This document shows, in pieces, positions 34,862 through 41,641 of a stretch of 41,641 nucleotides of DNA. The translations under genes were made by a program, and so were the position numbers. This DNA is from Planctomycetaceae bacterium. Lineage in GTDB: Bacteria; Planctomycetota; Planctomycetia; Planctomycetales; Planctomycetaceae. The notes under the pieces are model-generated. The model worked only from the letters and a program-made list of their open reading frames with translations, did no database searches and was not told the DNA's origin. The stretch spans positions 1 to 41,641 of the forward strand of contig JADHNX010000002.1 in assembly GCA_016779365.1 (NCBI GenBank), given 5' to 3'. The first letter of the stretch is position 1; each line of letters begins with the position of its first letter.

Positions 34862-37000
34862 ATGAAACACATCCTCACACTTCTCACCGCCCTCCTGCTC
34901 GCGCCGCTGACCTCACTGCAAGCTGCGGATGCTCCGTCCCCCAAGAAGGCAGCCGCCGAAGGGAGTGCCCCCCCGGGACCCGTTCTCGAGGTCGTCCATC
35001 GCGACACCGACACCTGTGAAACCGCGGCCTTCGAGCGCGGCGCCCGCCTCTTCACTGACCGCCCCTACACGCTGGCAGAACCTCCGGCCGCGCTCAAGGG
35101 CCAGTCCTTTCTCCGGACCAGCATCGACGGCGTGCGCGTGCGCTGCACCGAGCCCGGCACGATCACGGCCCTCACTCCGCCTGACGTTCCCGGCGCCACG
35201 TCCCTTGCGGCCAGCCTTGCGAAATACGGCTTCGAACGGATTTCCGAGCCCGCCTCGTTCCAGCTCTTCGGCACCAACGCCCATGAGCGCGTCCAGCTCT
35301 ACCGCAAAACCCTCGCGGCGGGAGAGACCCTCAAGCTGGGCAAGTGGTGCATTGTGCTCGGTTTCGAAAAAATCACCGCAAAGGCTATCGTGAAAACCCC
35401 CTGGACGCAAAACGCAGGCGAAAGGCTCTACAACGGCATTCAGCTTCCCGAAGAGTGGCCGCCCCAGGACATCGACACCCGGTCGGACGATCCCATGCCC
35501 GTGCCCTACCTCGACCATCCCCCGAAGGTCATCTGCATCGACACCGGCCGCCAGCTCTTTGTGGACGACTTCCTGATCGAGAAGACCGACCTGCTCCAGA
35601 TGTATCACTTGCCCGAGAAATACGCGGGCAATCCGATCCTGAAAGCCGAAACCGCCCTCGAGCGCCAGACCGGCATCATCGGCGGCACCTGTCGGCCGTG
35701 CGTCTGGTGGAACCCCGAGAAGCAGCTATTCTACATGTGGTATCAGGCGGGCACCTATTTCCGCGGCACCATCGCCCTCGCCACCAGCAAAGACGGCCTC
35801 ACCTGGACACGCCCGGCCTTCGACATCAGCCCAGGCTCGAACCAGGCGCTGCCCGCCGGCTTCCAGCCGGACTCCTATGGCATCGTCCCGGACTGGGAGG
35901 CTGCCGATCCGCAGCAGCGCTTCAAGCTGTTCGCGACCAACCCCGGCGGCACGCAGCCCGCGCACAGCTTCACCTCGCCCGACGGCGTCCATTGGACCAA
36001 CCATGTCGCCACCGGACCGACCGGCGACCGCAGCTCGATGTTCTACAACCCCTTCCGCAAAAAATGGGTCTACAGCCTCCGCTCCTCCTTCCGCGGCCGC
36101 ACGCGCAACTATTGGGAGTGCGCCAACTTCCTGGCCGGAGCCGGATGGACGCCCGCCGACCCCGTGCCGTGGGCCGCCGCTGACCGCCTGGATGCGCCCG
36201 AACCCGGCTACAAGCACAAGACGCAGCTCTACAACCTCGACGCCGTCGCCTACGAGAGCCTGATGCTCGGCTTCTTCGAGCTCCACCGCGGGCCGGAGAA
36301 TGACCGCTGCGAGCGAATGGGCCTGCCCAAGCTGAACGAGATCTCGTTCGGCTACAGCCGCGACGGCTTCCACTGGGCGCGTCCCGACCGCCGCGCGCAT
36401 ATTCCCGCCAGTCGCAAGGACACCTGGGACCGCGGCTTTGTCGAAAGCGGCGGCAACATCTGCGCGATAGTCGGCGACAAGCTCTATTTTTACCACTCGG
36501 GCTGCCGCGGCGACATGGACGGCGCGATCAGGAAAGACGGCAAGGTCAACTTCGGCAGCATGTATGACCCGAACTGCGTCGGGTTCTCAACCTTGCGCCG
36601 CGACGGCTTCGCCTCGCTTGACGCGGGCGCCTCCACCGGCCAGGTCACTACGCGCCTGTTGACCTTCTCCGGCAAGCACCTGTTCGTCAACGTCGACTGC
36701 CCGCGGGGCGAACTGAAAGTTGAGGTGATCGGCGAGGACGGAAAAGCCATCGAACCCTTCACGCTCGCCAACTGCGTTCCCGCCGCCGTCGACAAAACCC
36801 TTGCCCCTGTCTCCTGGAAAGGCACCACAGACCTTTCCGCCCTCGCAGGCAAGCCGGTGTGCCTCCGTTTCACTTTGCGCCGCGGCAGCCTCTACGCCTT
36901 CTGGGTCAGCCGCGACGCCACTGGCCGCAGCGACGGTTACGTCGCCGGCGGCGGCCCCGGCTACACCGGCTTCACCGACACCGTGGGAGAACTCAAATGA
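34862..37000 (+). CDS. Exported five-bladed-propeller-like glycosidase family protein (GH32/43-like)
   Basis: This is a 712-residue protein with signal peptide core [20 protein letters not shown]. Residues of about 40-190 form a beta-rich N-domain. From about 215 a propeller repeats the pattern seen in GH32/43/68-like enzymes: RQLFVDDFLIEKTDLLQMY, CRPCVWWNPEKQLFYMWYQA, TSKDGLTWTRP, TSPDGVHWTN and YSRDGFHWARPD, ending with VDCPRGELKVEVIGEDG in a C-terminal beta sandwich. The family is common in Planctomycetota and usually labelled hypothetical glycosidase. Catalytic residues cannot be assigned here. It follows the sialidase-like gene by 19 bp and overlaps a possible ATG (ATGA) of the next frame at 36997. 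Confidence 0.7.
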   Translation: MKHILTLLTALLLAPLTSLQAADAPSPKKAAAEGSAPPGPVLEVVHRDTDTCETAAFERGARLFTDRPYTLAEPPAALKGQSFLRTSIDGVRVRCTEPGTITALTPPDVPGATSLAASLAKYGFERISEPASFQLFGTNAHERVQLYRKTLAAGETLKLGKWCIVLGFEKITAKAIVKTPWTQNAGERLYNGIQLPEEWPPQDIDTRSDDPMPVPYLDHPPKVICIDTGRQLFVDDFLIEKTDLLQMYHLPEKYAGNPILKAETALERQTGIIGGTCRPCVWWNPEKQLFYMWYQAGTYFRGTIALATSKDGLTWTRPAFDISPGSNQALPAGFQPDSYGIVPDWEAADPQQRFKLFATNPGGTQPAHSFTSPDGVHWTNHVATGPTGDRSSMFYNPFRKKWVYSLRSSFRGRTRNYWECANFLAGAGWTPADPVPWAAADRLDAPEPGYKHKTQLYNLDAVAYESLMLGFFELHRGPENDRCERMGLPKLNEISFGYSRDGFHWARPDRRAHIPASRKDTWDRGFVESGGNICAIVGDKLYFYHSGCRGDMDGAIRKDGKVNFGSMYDPNCVGFSTLRRDGFASLDAGASTGQVTTRLLTFSGKHLFVNVDCPRGELKVEVIGEDGKAIEPFTLANCVPAAVDKTLAPVSWKGTTDLSALAGKPVCLRFTLRRGSLYAFWVSRDATGRSDGYVAGGGPGYTGFTDTVGELK

Positions 37001-37041
37001 ACAAGCCTCGCGTCCTGTCCGTTGTGTCCGCTTTATCATCA

Positions 37042-37060
37042 CCCGGCACCGAGCGCCGGG
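37042..37060. other. Short GC-rich hairpin after the propeller gene
   Basis: CCCGGC (37042-37047) and GCCGGG (37055-37060) form a 6-bp stem with a 7-base loop, 42 bases after the stop. There is no following T-run, so it is not a standard terminator. Confidence 0.35.
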
Positions 37061-37086
37061 AACGAAGCCAAGAAACCCAACGAACC

Positions 37087-38241
37087 ATGAAAACCACCCT
37101 CACACTTATCACCGCCCTGCTGCTCGCATCAGCAACTGTCGCAAATGGGCAGTCGGTCGAAATCGCTGATCTCGAAACGCGCGTCGTCGCCAAAGAGGAG
37201 GGTCGCTGGTTTGGCCGGGCGACCGTGGAGCGGACTGGCGAAGGGACGCTGGTTCTCTGCTATCGCGGCGCTTCGAGACACACTGGGGCGGACGGCGTGA
37301 TTCATGTGCGGTTCTCCAACGACGGAGGGCAGAACTGGTCCGAGGCGGATCACGCGCTCGATGGCTCGCCGGTTCCCGGCTTCCCCGTGTCGTTTGAAGG
37401 CGACGACGCGTTCGAGCCCTATCTCTACGTCGCTCCGACTGGCCGGATCATCCTTCATGTCTGGCGGACGACGGGACGCGATCACCGTGAGGGCAAAGGC
37501 ACGTGGCAGACGGATTCCGCCGACGGCGGTCAAACGTGGAACCAACTGCGCCAGGTCGATTTCGTTGGGATCGAGAACGACGATCACTGTTATGCCACGG
37601 ACGACCACACCACGATTGACGGCAAGATCTACACCAGCCTGCGCCAATACGTCGGTGGCAAGCAACGCTGGCGATGCCGGTTCATCCAGTCGCCGGACAA
37701 CGGAGCGTCGTGGCGGGTCGCCAGCGAGCAGGTCAATGTGCCGGAACACAACTCCGTCGAGAAGGGGTTTGAGTATGTCGGCGGCGACCGGATCGTCAGT
37801 GTCGGTTCAGACGGCCCCGGTCGGCGTTTCGTCCTGCAAACCCATTCCGAAGATCGCGGCAAAACCTGGCAACGCTGGAAAGACGCGCTGCCGCAAACCG
37901 GCGTGTGGGATCGTCCTCGCATCTGGACACTGGCGCATTTGAAAGGCGAGGCCGAATGGTGGACCGACGACACTCTGATCGGCGTCGGCAATACCACTCC
38001 GAAAGCGGGCAAGAAGTTTCCACGCGCCAATGCGATCTACCTTTCGACCGACCGCGGCGAGTCATGGAATATGCTCGGCGGCAAACCGATCGACGAGTTC
38101 TACCCGGACGGTGGCTACGGCGATCTCGAATACGATCCGACGACCGGTTGGTTTGTCTATCTTTCCTATCGCGGCAAGGGACTCCATGGGAACGCCGAGA
38201 TTGTGCAGTATCGGTTTCGGCTGAAAGGCCGGAAGGAGTGA
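37087..38241 (+). CDS. Sialidase-like exported beta-propeller protein
   Basis: This 384-residue protein has signal peptide MKTTLTLITALLLASATVAN-GQS. Asp boxes are SNDGGQNWSEA, SADGGQTWNQL, SPDNGASWRVA, SEDRGKTWQRW and STDRGESWNML. EGRWFGRATVERTGEGTLVL, GRIILHVWRTTGRDH and DEFYPDGGYGDLEYDPTTGW are further propeller strands; the last acidic patch is a candidate active site. The frame is open from 36997, where an ATG overlaps the preceding stop, but the signal peptide and an ACGAACC leader place the likely start at 37087. Activity on sialic acids is possible but unproven. Confidence 0.82.
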   Translation: MKTTLTLITALLLASATVANGQSVEIADLETRVVAKEEGRWFGRATVERTGEGTLVLCYRGASRHTGADGVIHVRFSNDGGQNWSEADHALDGSPVPGFPVSFEGDDAFEPYLYVAPTGRIILHVWRTTGRDHREGKGTWQTDSADGGQTWNQLRQVDFVGIENDDHCYATDDHTTIDGKIYTSLRQYVGGKQRWRCRFIQSPDNGASWRVASEQVNVPEHNSVEKGFEYVGGDRIVSVGSDGPGRRFVLQTHSEDRGKTWQRWKDALPQTGVWDRPRIWTLAHLKGEAEWWTDDTLIGVGNTTPKAGKKFPRANAIYLSTDRGESWNMLGGKPIDEFYPDGGYGDLEYDPTTGWFVYLSYRGKGLHGNAEIVQYRFRLKGRKE

Positions 38242-38318
38242 TCGAACAAGAACTCAACCCGGACTACCCGAAAACCACGCTCAAAGGCGGCACGGGCAAG
38301 GGCATCTGGATTCGCTGA
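38238..38318 (+). pseudogene. Possible 3' remnant or mini-ORF between two exported-protein genes
   Basis: A GTG overlapping the previous stop (GTGA), with GGAAGGA just before it, opens 26 codons (IEQELNPDYPKTTLKGG, then TGKGIWIR) ending in TGA at 38316. The residues look like a protein C-terminus rather than random sequence. It may be the tail of a deleted gene or a coupled small peptide; neither is proven. Confidence 0.35.
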
Positions 38319-38333
38319 ATTATGGAAGACCAC

Positions 38334-40769
38334 ATGAAACACAGCCTCACGTTCTTCATTGCTCTGCTGCTCGCGCCGCTGGCCGCGCTGCATGCTGCTG
38401 ATAAGCCGGTTGCGGCATCCGACGACTGGGCTCAGGAAATCTCCACCCGGCGTTCTGAGTATCTCCACTGGATCGTCGAGAATTTTGGCAAGCTTGAACC
38501 GACCATGGACCCGCGCGACGGTCGGCGGTGGGGGCTCAATCATGCGCGACTGGTTCTGAACCGCGATGTTGCCAAGGCGAACGAGTACTTCGAGTCGTTC
38601 ACGCCACCGGGCGGGGACAATGACATCTACCTGATCCGCTTCCTGCGCACGCTGCTCGATTTCCGCGACTCGCCGCGTCTCTCTGATGCGGCCGAGAAGC
38701 ACATCATCCGGTTTGTCGAGACATGGCCCACCAGCAAGAAGCACCTCGCCGACCGCGCTCACTGGCCGCCGGGGTTCACCGAGAACCACGACCTGATGTA
38801 CCTGACCCTCGCCCTGTTCGGCGAGCAGTACCGGGGTGGGGATGGCAGCGTGCAGATTCGCGAGATCAAGAAGTTCATCGCGCATCGCATGGAACGCGGC
38901 TTTGTGGAGTGGAACTCGAAGTGTTACCAGTACCACTTCTCGAATCCGCTCATCATCCTGGTCGATCATGCTCCCGATCTGGCGCTCCGGAAAGCTGCTC
39001 AGGATTTGCTGAATATCATGCTGGCCGAGCGGGCTCTGCTCAGTGTCAACGGCTACCTCGGCGGACCATCGCTCCGCTGCCGCACCGCCGACGTAAATCA
39101 TTCCCTGACCGCCCGCAAAGTCGCCTATCTGACCGATGCGCGTTACGACGGGTTCCTACCCACCGTATGGCTGGCGCTGGAAATGGGCGAACCGCGGTTT
39201 AATTTCGAGACCGCGCGAGTGCCCGGGCTGGAGCCAGCAGGTATCTACATCGCGAGCGGCAACGAACCACGACTGAAACAGGACGAGGGGATGTTCTTCG
39301 CCTGTAGCCAGTTCGTTCCACATCCGGTGGTGCAGGCGCTGGCACTTTCCCGTAGCGGTGGCTTCCAGCCGCCGCCAGTCGGCCAAAGGCCGACTAATCG
39401 AGAACGGACGGCGGCTGGAAGCCACCGCTACGAAAGAGTTCCGTTGGCGGACGAAGCGCGGACTCGACGTAGTGGATTTCGCCAGAAATCCCAGCGGCAG
39501 GGACTTCTGGCGAAGTCCACTACTCCTCTAATCTATCAAGGGCGGCGTTATCTCGGTTGGCCCGGTGATGAGTTGTGGAAGACGCAGAAGTGGATGCCGG
39601 CAGCGCTCCATTACTACAACACGCCGCATGTCTCGATGGGCTCGGTGCATTCCGACGGGTGGATTCATCAGTGCCGATACAACAGCGTCATCTTCGGAGC
39701 CGATCCATCTCAGGCCTTGCGCGTGGAAACGATCGTGCCCGGCGTTCCCCCTCACAAACGCCGACGAGAAGCTCGCGGGCGCGTGGTCCAGCACGAAAAC
39801 TGGCTGCTGGGTCAGGGCACGTTGTTTGAAGACGGCGGTGCGAAGGCGGAGCGAGTTGGAGAGTGGAATGTCTATCAGGTTGGCAAAGGGTTGTGTGCGC
39901 ATTTCGCATTAGGCGATGACTATCACGTGTTACAGGTCTCTGACCTCGACACGTTTTCCAGTCCAGAAGAGTTCGTCGCAGCACTTACCATCCCGGAGCG
40001 TTCTAATGAGAAGGTCAACGCAGTCACCATGAGCGGCGATCGCGTCTCGGTTGACCTGACGAACATGAGTATTGCAATCAACGGCGAACCGCGCGCTCAT
40101 CCACCAAAGATGCTTCATGACTGCGGCCCGATGAAGTCGGTATACGGCAGCGGCAAAATCACTATCACGACCCAATCGGGCTCCGTCACGTTCGACAGTG
40201 CCGCGTTCCGCCCCGAACCCGTCGGTCTGCCAAAACTGCCCTCGGGAACGACGCGCTGGGGTAAGCCGGATTCGGCGGATTTCACGACGAAAGCGAATCA
40301 TGCACGGGCGTTGGGCGGCATGTCGCCGGATCACGAGACGCTGCTGAAGGCTGTCTCGATCCTGCTTCCCGTCAACGATGGTGGTTCGGTCCGACTCGCG
40401 GTCTACGCAGGCGGTCAGCTCGAGGGCGGACCGCATGCCGGTTCGCCGGCAAAGCTGCTGACCGATTTTGGGCAGACACCCAAAGGACAGACCGGCTGGA
40501 ACACGCTCGAACACGCCAAGGGAATTCGCATCCCCGCCAACACGCCGATCTGGCTCGCCTGGAAGAGTTCCGGCGGGAACGTGGAAGTCGCCTACTTCGA
40601 AGAACGGTCAGGGTCGAGTGATTTCCAAACGGATCGCGGGCGGTGGGACAGCAAAGCCATCAAACTCAATCCTGCGGAATCATGGCCGCGCGCCTGGCCA
40701 GCGAACGATGCCGGCGAATTCGATTCGTATGAGTTCTCCTGCTTTCTGACCCTCGAGGAACTGCAGTGA
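38334..40769 (+). CDS. Large exported protein, possibly alpha/alpha-toroid lyase-like, with in-frame REP-like insertions
   Basis: This 811-residue protein has signal peptide [23 protein letters not shown]. The N-terminal 300 residues are helical (EYLHWIVENFGKLEPTMD, FLRTLLDFRDSPRLSDAAEK, ENHDLMYLTLALFGEQYRGG, YHFSNPLIILVDHAPDLALR). This recalls alginate-lyase/heparinase-type toroids, but no family motif is certain. The middle (SVHSDGWIHQCRYNSVIFGA, HENWLLGQGTLFED) and C-terminal beta domains follow. Residues of about 340-400 are translated from two GTAG-hairpin inverted pairs (39352-39431, 39469-39523), giving SRSGGFQPPPVGQ... and RSGFRQKSQRQ..., which look unlike the rest. The frame survives. 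Start at 38334 has GGAAG upstream; an ATG at 38322 adds four residues. Confidence 0.75.
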   Translation: MKHSLTFFIALLLAPLAALHAADKPVAASDDWAQEISTRRSEYLHWIVENFGKLEPTMDPRDGRRWGLNHARLVLNRDVAKANEYFESFTPPGGDNDIYLIRFLRTLLDFRDSPRLSDAAEKHIIRFVETWPTSKKHLADRAHWPPGFTENHDLMYLTLALFGEQYRGGDGSVQIREIKKFIAHRMERGFVEWNSKCYQYHFSNPLIILVDHAPDLALRKAAQDLLNIMLAERALLSVNGYLGGPSLRCRTADVNHSLTARKVAYLTDARYDGFLPTVWLALEMGEPRFNFETARVPGLEPAGIYIASGNEPRLKQDEGMFFACSQFVPHPVVQALALSRSGGFQPPPVGQRPTNRERTAAGSHRYERVPLADEARTRRSGFRQKSQRQGLLAKSTTPLIYQGRRYLGWPGDELWKTQKWMPAALHYYNTPHVSMGSVHSDGWIHQCRYNSVIFGADPSQALRVETIVPGVPPHKRRREARGRVVQHENWLLGQGTLFEDGGAKAERVGEWNVYQVGKGLCAHFALGDDYHVLQVSDLDTFSSPEEFVAALTIPERSNEKVNAVTMSGDRVSVDLTNMSIAINGEPRAHPPKMLHDCGPMKSVYGSGKITITTQSGSVTFDSAAFRPEPVGLPKLPSGTTRWGKPDSADFTTKANHARALGGMSPDHETLLKAVSILLPVNDGGSVRLAVYAGGQLEGGPHAGSPAKLLTDFGQTPKGQTGWNTLEHAKGIRIPANTPIWLAWKSSGGNVEVAYFEERSGSSDFQTDRGRWDSKAIKLNPAESWPRAWPANDAGEFDSYEFSCFLTLEELQ
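39352..39431. repeat. REP-like inverted pair inside a coding sequence (GGTGGC hairpins)
   Basis: The left half is GTAG-C followed by GGTGGC-TTCCA-GCCGCC (39352-39373). The right half on the minus strand is GTAG-C with the same hairpin (39431-39410). The middle holds GTCGGCC-AAA-GGCCGAC. The whole unit lies in the reading frame of the gene at 38334. Confidence 0.75.
39469..39523. repeat. REP-like inverted pair inside a coding sequence (GGATTTC hairpins)
   Basis: The left half is GTAG-T followed by GGATTTC-GCCA-GAAATCC (39469-39491). The right half on the minus strand is GTAG-T followed by GGACTTC-GCCA-GAAGTCC (39523-39501). The left half matches the singlet at 22136-22158 except for one loop base. 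It is 37 bases downstream of the first pair in the same gene. Confidence 0.75.
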
Positions 40770-40801
40770 GACGATTACGCTCAATCCTCGGAACCAATTC
40801 C

Positions 40802-41641
40802 ATGAAACCTACCCTCACACTCCTCATCGCCCTGCTGCTCGCTCCGCTCGGCGCGCTGCACGCCAAAGACGAAGTCACGAACGCCCCAACCACCGGCGAT
40901 GTCCGCGACTTGCGTGTCGTCCGCACGGCCGACCAGGAGCCGCGCGCTTCCTTGCTTGGCCAGCCCACCATCGCCTTGTGGAAGGAGAAGCACCTTGTCG
41001 TGGCTTATCAGAAGGGCATCGCGGGAAAGACCGATATGGGCAGCATCGACGCCATCGTTTCCAGCAACGATGGCGACTCATGGAGCATCCCGAGCACGAT
41101 CTTTGACCACGAGCAGCGGCATGGCGCGATGCAGTTCGGCTACTGCAACGCAGTGCTCTACCATCCGCCGGGGCAGGAAGTGCTGTGGTGCTTTGCCATG
41201 CGCTGCCCGCTGAACTATGCCGACAGCGAGGACTCGCATCTCGCCGCAGCCTACAGTGGCGATGGTGGACGCTCGTGGAATCCCGTGGAACTGGCCATGC
41301 ACTACACGGGGCCGCTCGTCATCCTCGGTGAAATCCAGCGCATCATCGAAAACGGCCAGCCGGTCTATCTGCTGCCCGCGCATCGAAATACGAAGCGTGC
41401 CGATCCGCTCGGCCAGCAGGAGCAGTTTGTCCTGCGTAGCACCAGCCTGCTTGACTGGCATCTCGGCGGTTATGTGCCGCAGGAAAAGCCCGGCGCGATC
41501 TTCCTTCACGAAGGCCAGATCGCCGTCGTCAATGAGCAGCAGCATCTCAAAATGGTCATGCGCACCTCCAGCGGCAAACGGGATGGCAAGACACTCGATG
41601 GCGGCGCGCTCAATCCGCCCCGCGCCTGGTCCAGCACCAGC
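40802..41641 (+). CDS. Sialidase-like exported protein (partial, C-terminus outside window)
   Basis: There are 280 codons before the window edge, with no stop. Signal peptide MKPTLTLLIALLLAPLGALH-AKDE has the recurring core. The mature part starts DLRVVRTADQEPRASLLGQP and shows IALWKEKHLVVAYQKGI, Asp boxes SSNDGDSWSIP and SGDGGRSWNPV, QFGYCNAVLYHPPGQEVLWC, and GGALNPPRAWSSTS at the edge. The pattern GHP..LLPAHRNT and the propeller layout place it in the BNR_2/GH33-like group. It follows the toroid-like gene by 32 bp behind a GGAACC leader. Further modules may lie beyond the window. Confidence 0.8.
   Translation, partial: MKPTLTLLIALLLAPLGALHAKDEVTNAPTTGDVRDLRVVRTADQEPRASLLGQPTIALWKEKHLVVAYQKGIAGKTDMGSIDAIVSSNDGDSWSIPSTIFDHEQRHGAMQFGYCNAVLYHPPGQEVLWCFAMRCPLNYADSEDSHLAAAYSGDGGRSWNPVELAMHYTGPLVILGEIQRIIENGQPVYLLPAHRNTKRADPLGQQEQFVLRSTSLLDWHLGGYVPQEKPGAIFLHEGQIAVVNEQQHLKMVMRTSSGKRDGKTLDGGALNPPRAWSSTS

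Noticed and set aside
37042-37060. Rho-independent terminator
   Set aside because: The stem has no following T-run and the next gene of the same cluster follows in 26 bases.
15266-39523. CRISPR-like array from the repeated hairpins
   Set aside because: Units are palindromic, differ in stem sequence and are spaced by kilobases, with no regular spacers and no cas genes.

Overview
The window looks like Planctomycetota chromosome (the Pirellula/Planctomycetes side of the PVC group). The main reason is three tandem pairs of genes for very large exported proteins with planctomycete-type cytochrome modules (DUF1587/1592/1588/1585/1595, CxxCH at both ends) and DUF1552 proteins. These sit beside a sulfatase and many Asp-box beta-propeller proteins. 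The DNA is GC-rich with tightly packed genes. Neither genus nor species can be read from the sequence. No rRNA, tRNA, CRISPR array or transposase gene was seen, and no gene-free stretch exceeds about 230 bp.

Region 1 (1-10094, all minus strand) is a probable catabolic operon read from 10094 down to 1. In order it holds a D-2-hydroxyacid dehydrogenase, an epoxide hydrolase, a DapA-like aldolase/lyase, malate:quinone oxidoreductase, a fumarylacetoacetate-hydrolase-family enzyme, an exported double cyclase-family protein, an ACS-type MFS transporter, an SDR dehydrogenase and the N-terminal part of a TPP-dependent E1-alpha. Several junctions are 4-bp ATGA overlaps. A divergent FCD-type GntR regulator (10224) and an ABM monooxygenase (10895) sit on the other side of a 129-bp promoter region with a palindromic operator. 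The set reads as uptake and breakdown of an organic acid, probably a sugar acid or keto acid, feeding pyruvate/acetyl-CoA and the TCA cycle; the substrate is unknown.

Region 2 (11292-27401, plus) holds three DUF1592-type cytochrome/DUF1552 pairs (11292/13911, 16893/20820, 22186/26070). An unrecognised exported protein (15497-16762) lies between pairs 1 and 2 and is followed by the leftover 3' tail of a lost paralogue.

Region 3 (27448-41641, plus) is a run of exported proteins: an iduronate-2-sulfatase-like sulfatase, a three-module sialidase-like protein, four further sialidase-like propellers (the last cut by the window end), a GH32/43-like propeller protein and a large protein possibly of the alpha/alpha-toroid type. 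Most begin with nearly the same signal peptide, conserved at the DNA level across unrelated families, and one copy of that signal sequence stands alone with no protein behind it. The cluster suggests attack on a sulfated, acidic glycan.

Non-coding structure: several GTAG-plus-hairpin (REP-like) elements occur as singlets and inverted pairs. Two supply the stop codon of the preceding gene, and two inverted pairs lie in frame inside one coding sequence (38334-40769). Two copies of a different AT-rich inverted-repeat element flank the first DUF1552 gene, and ATGACAA heptamer arrays lie at two operon junctions.
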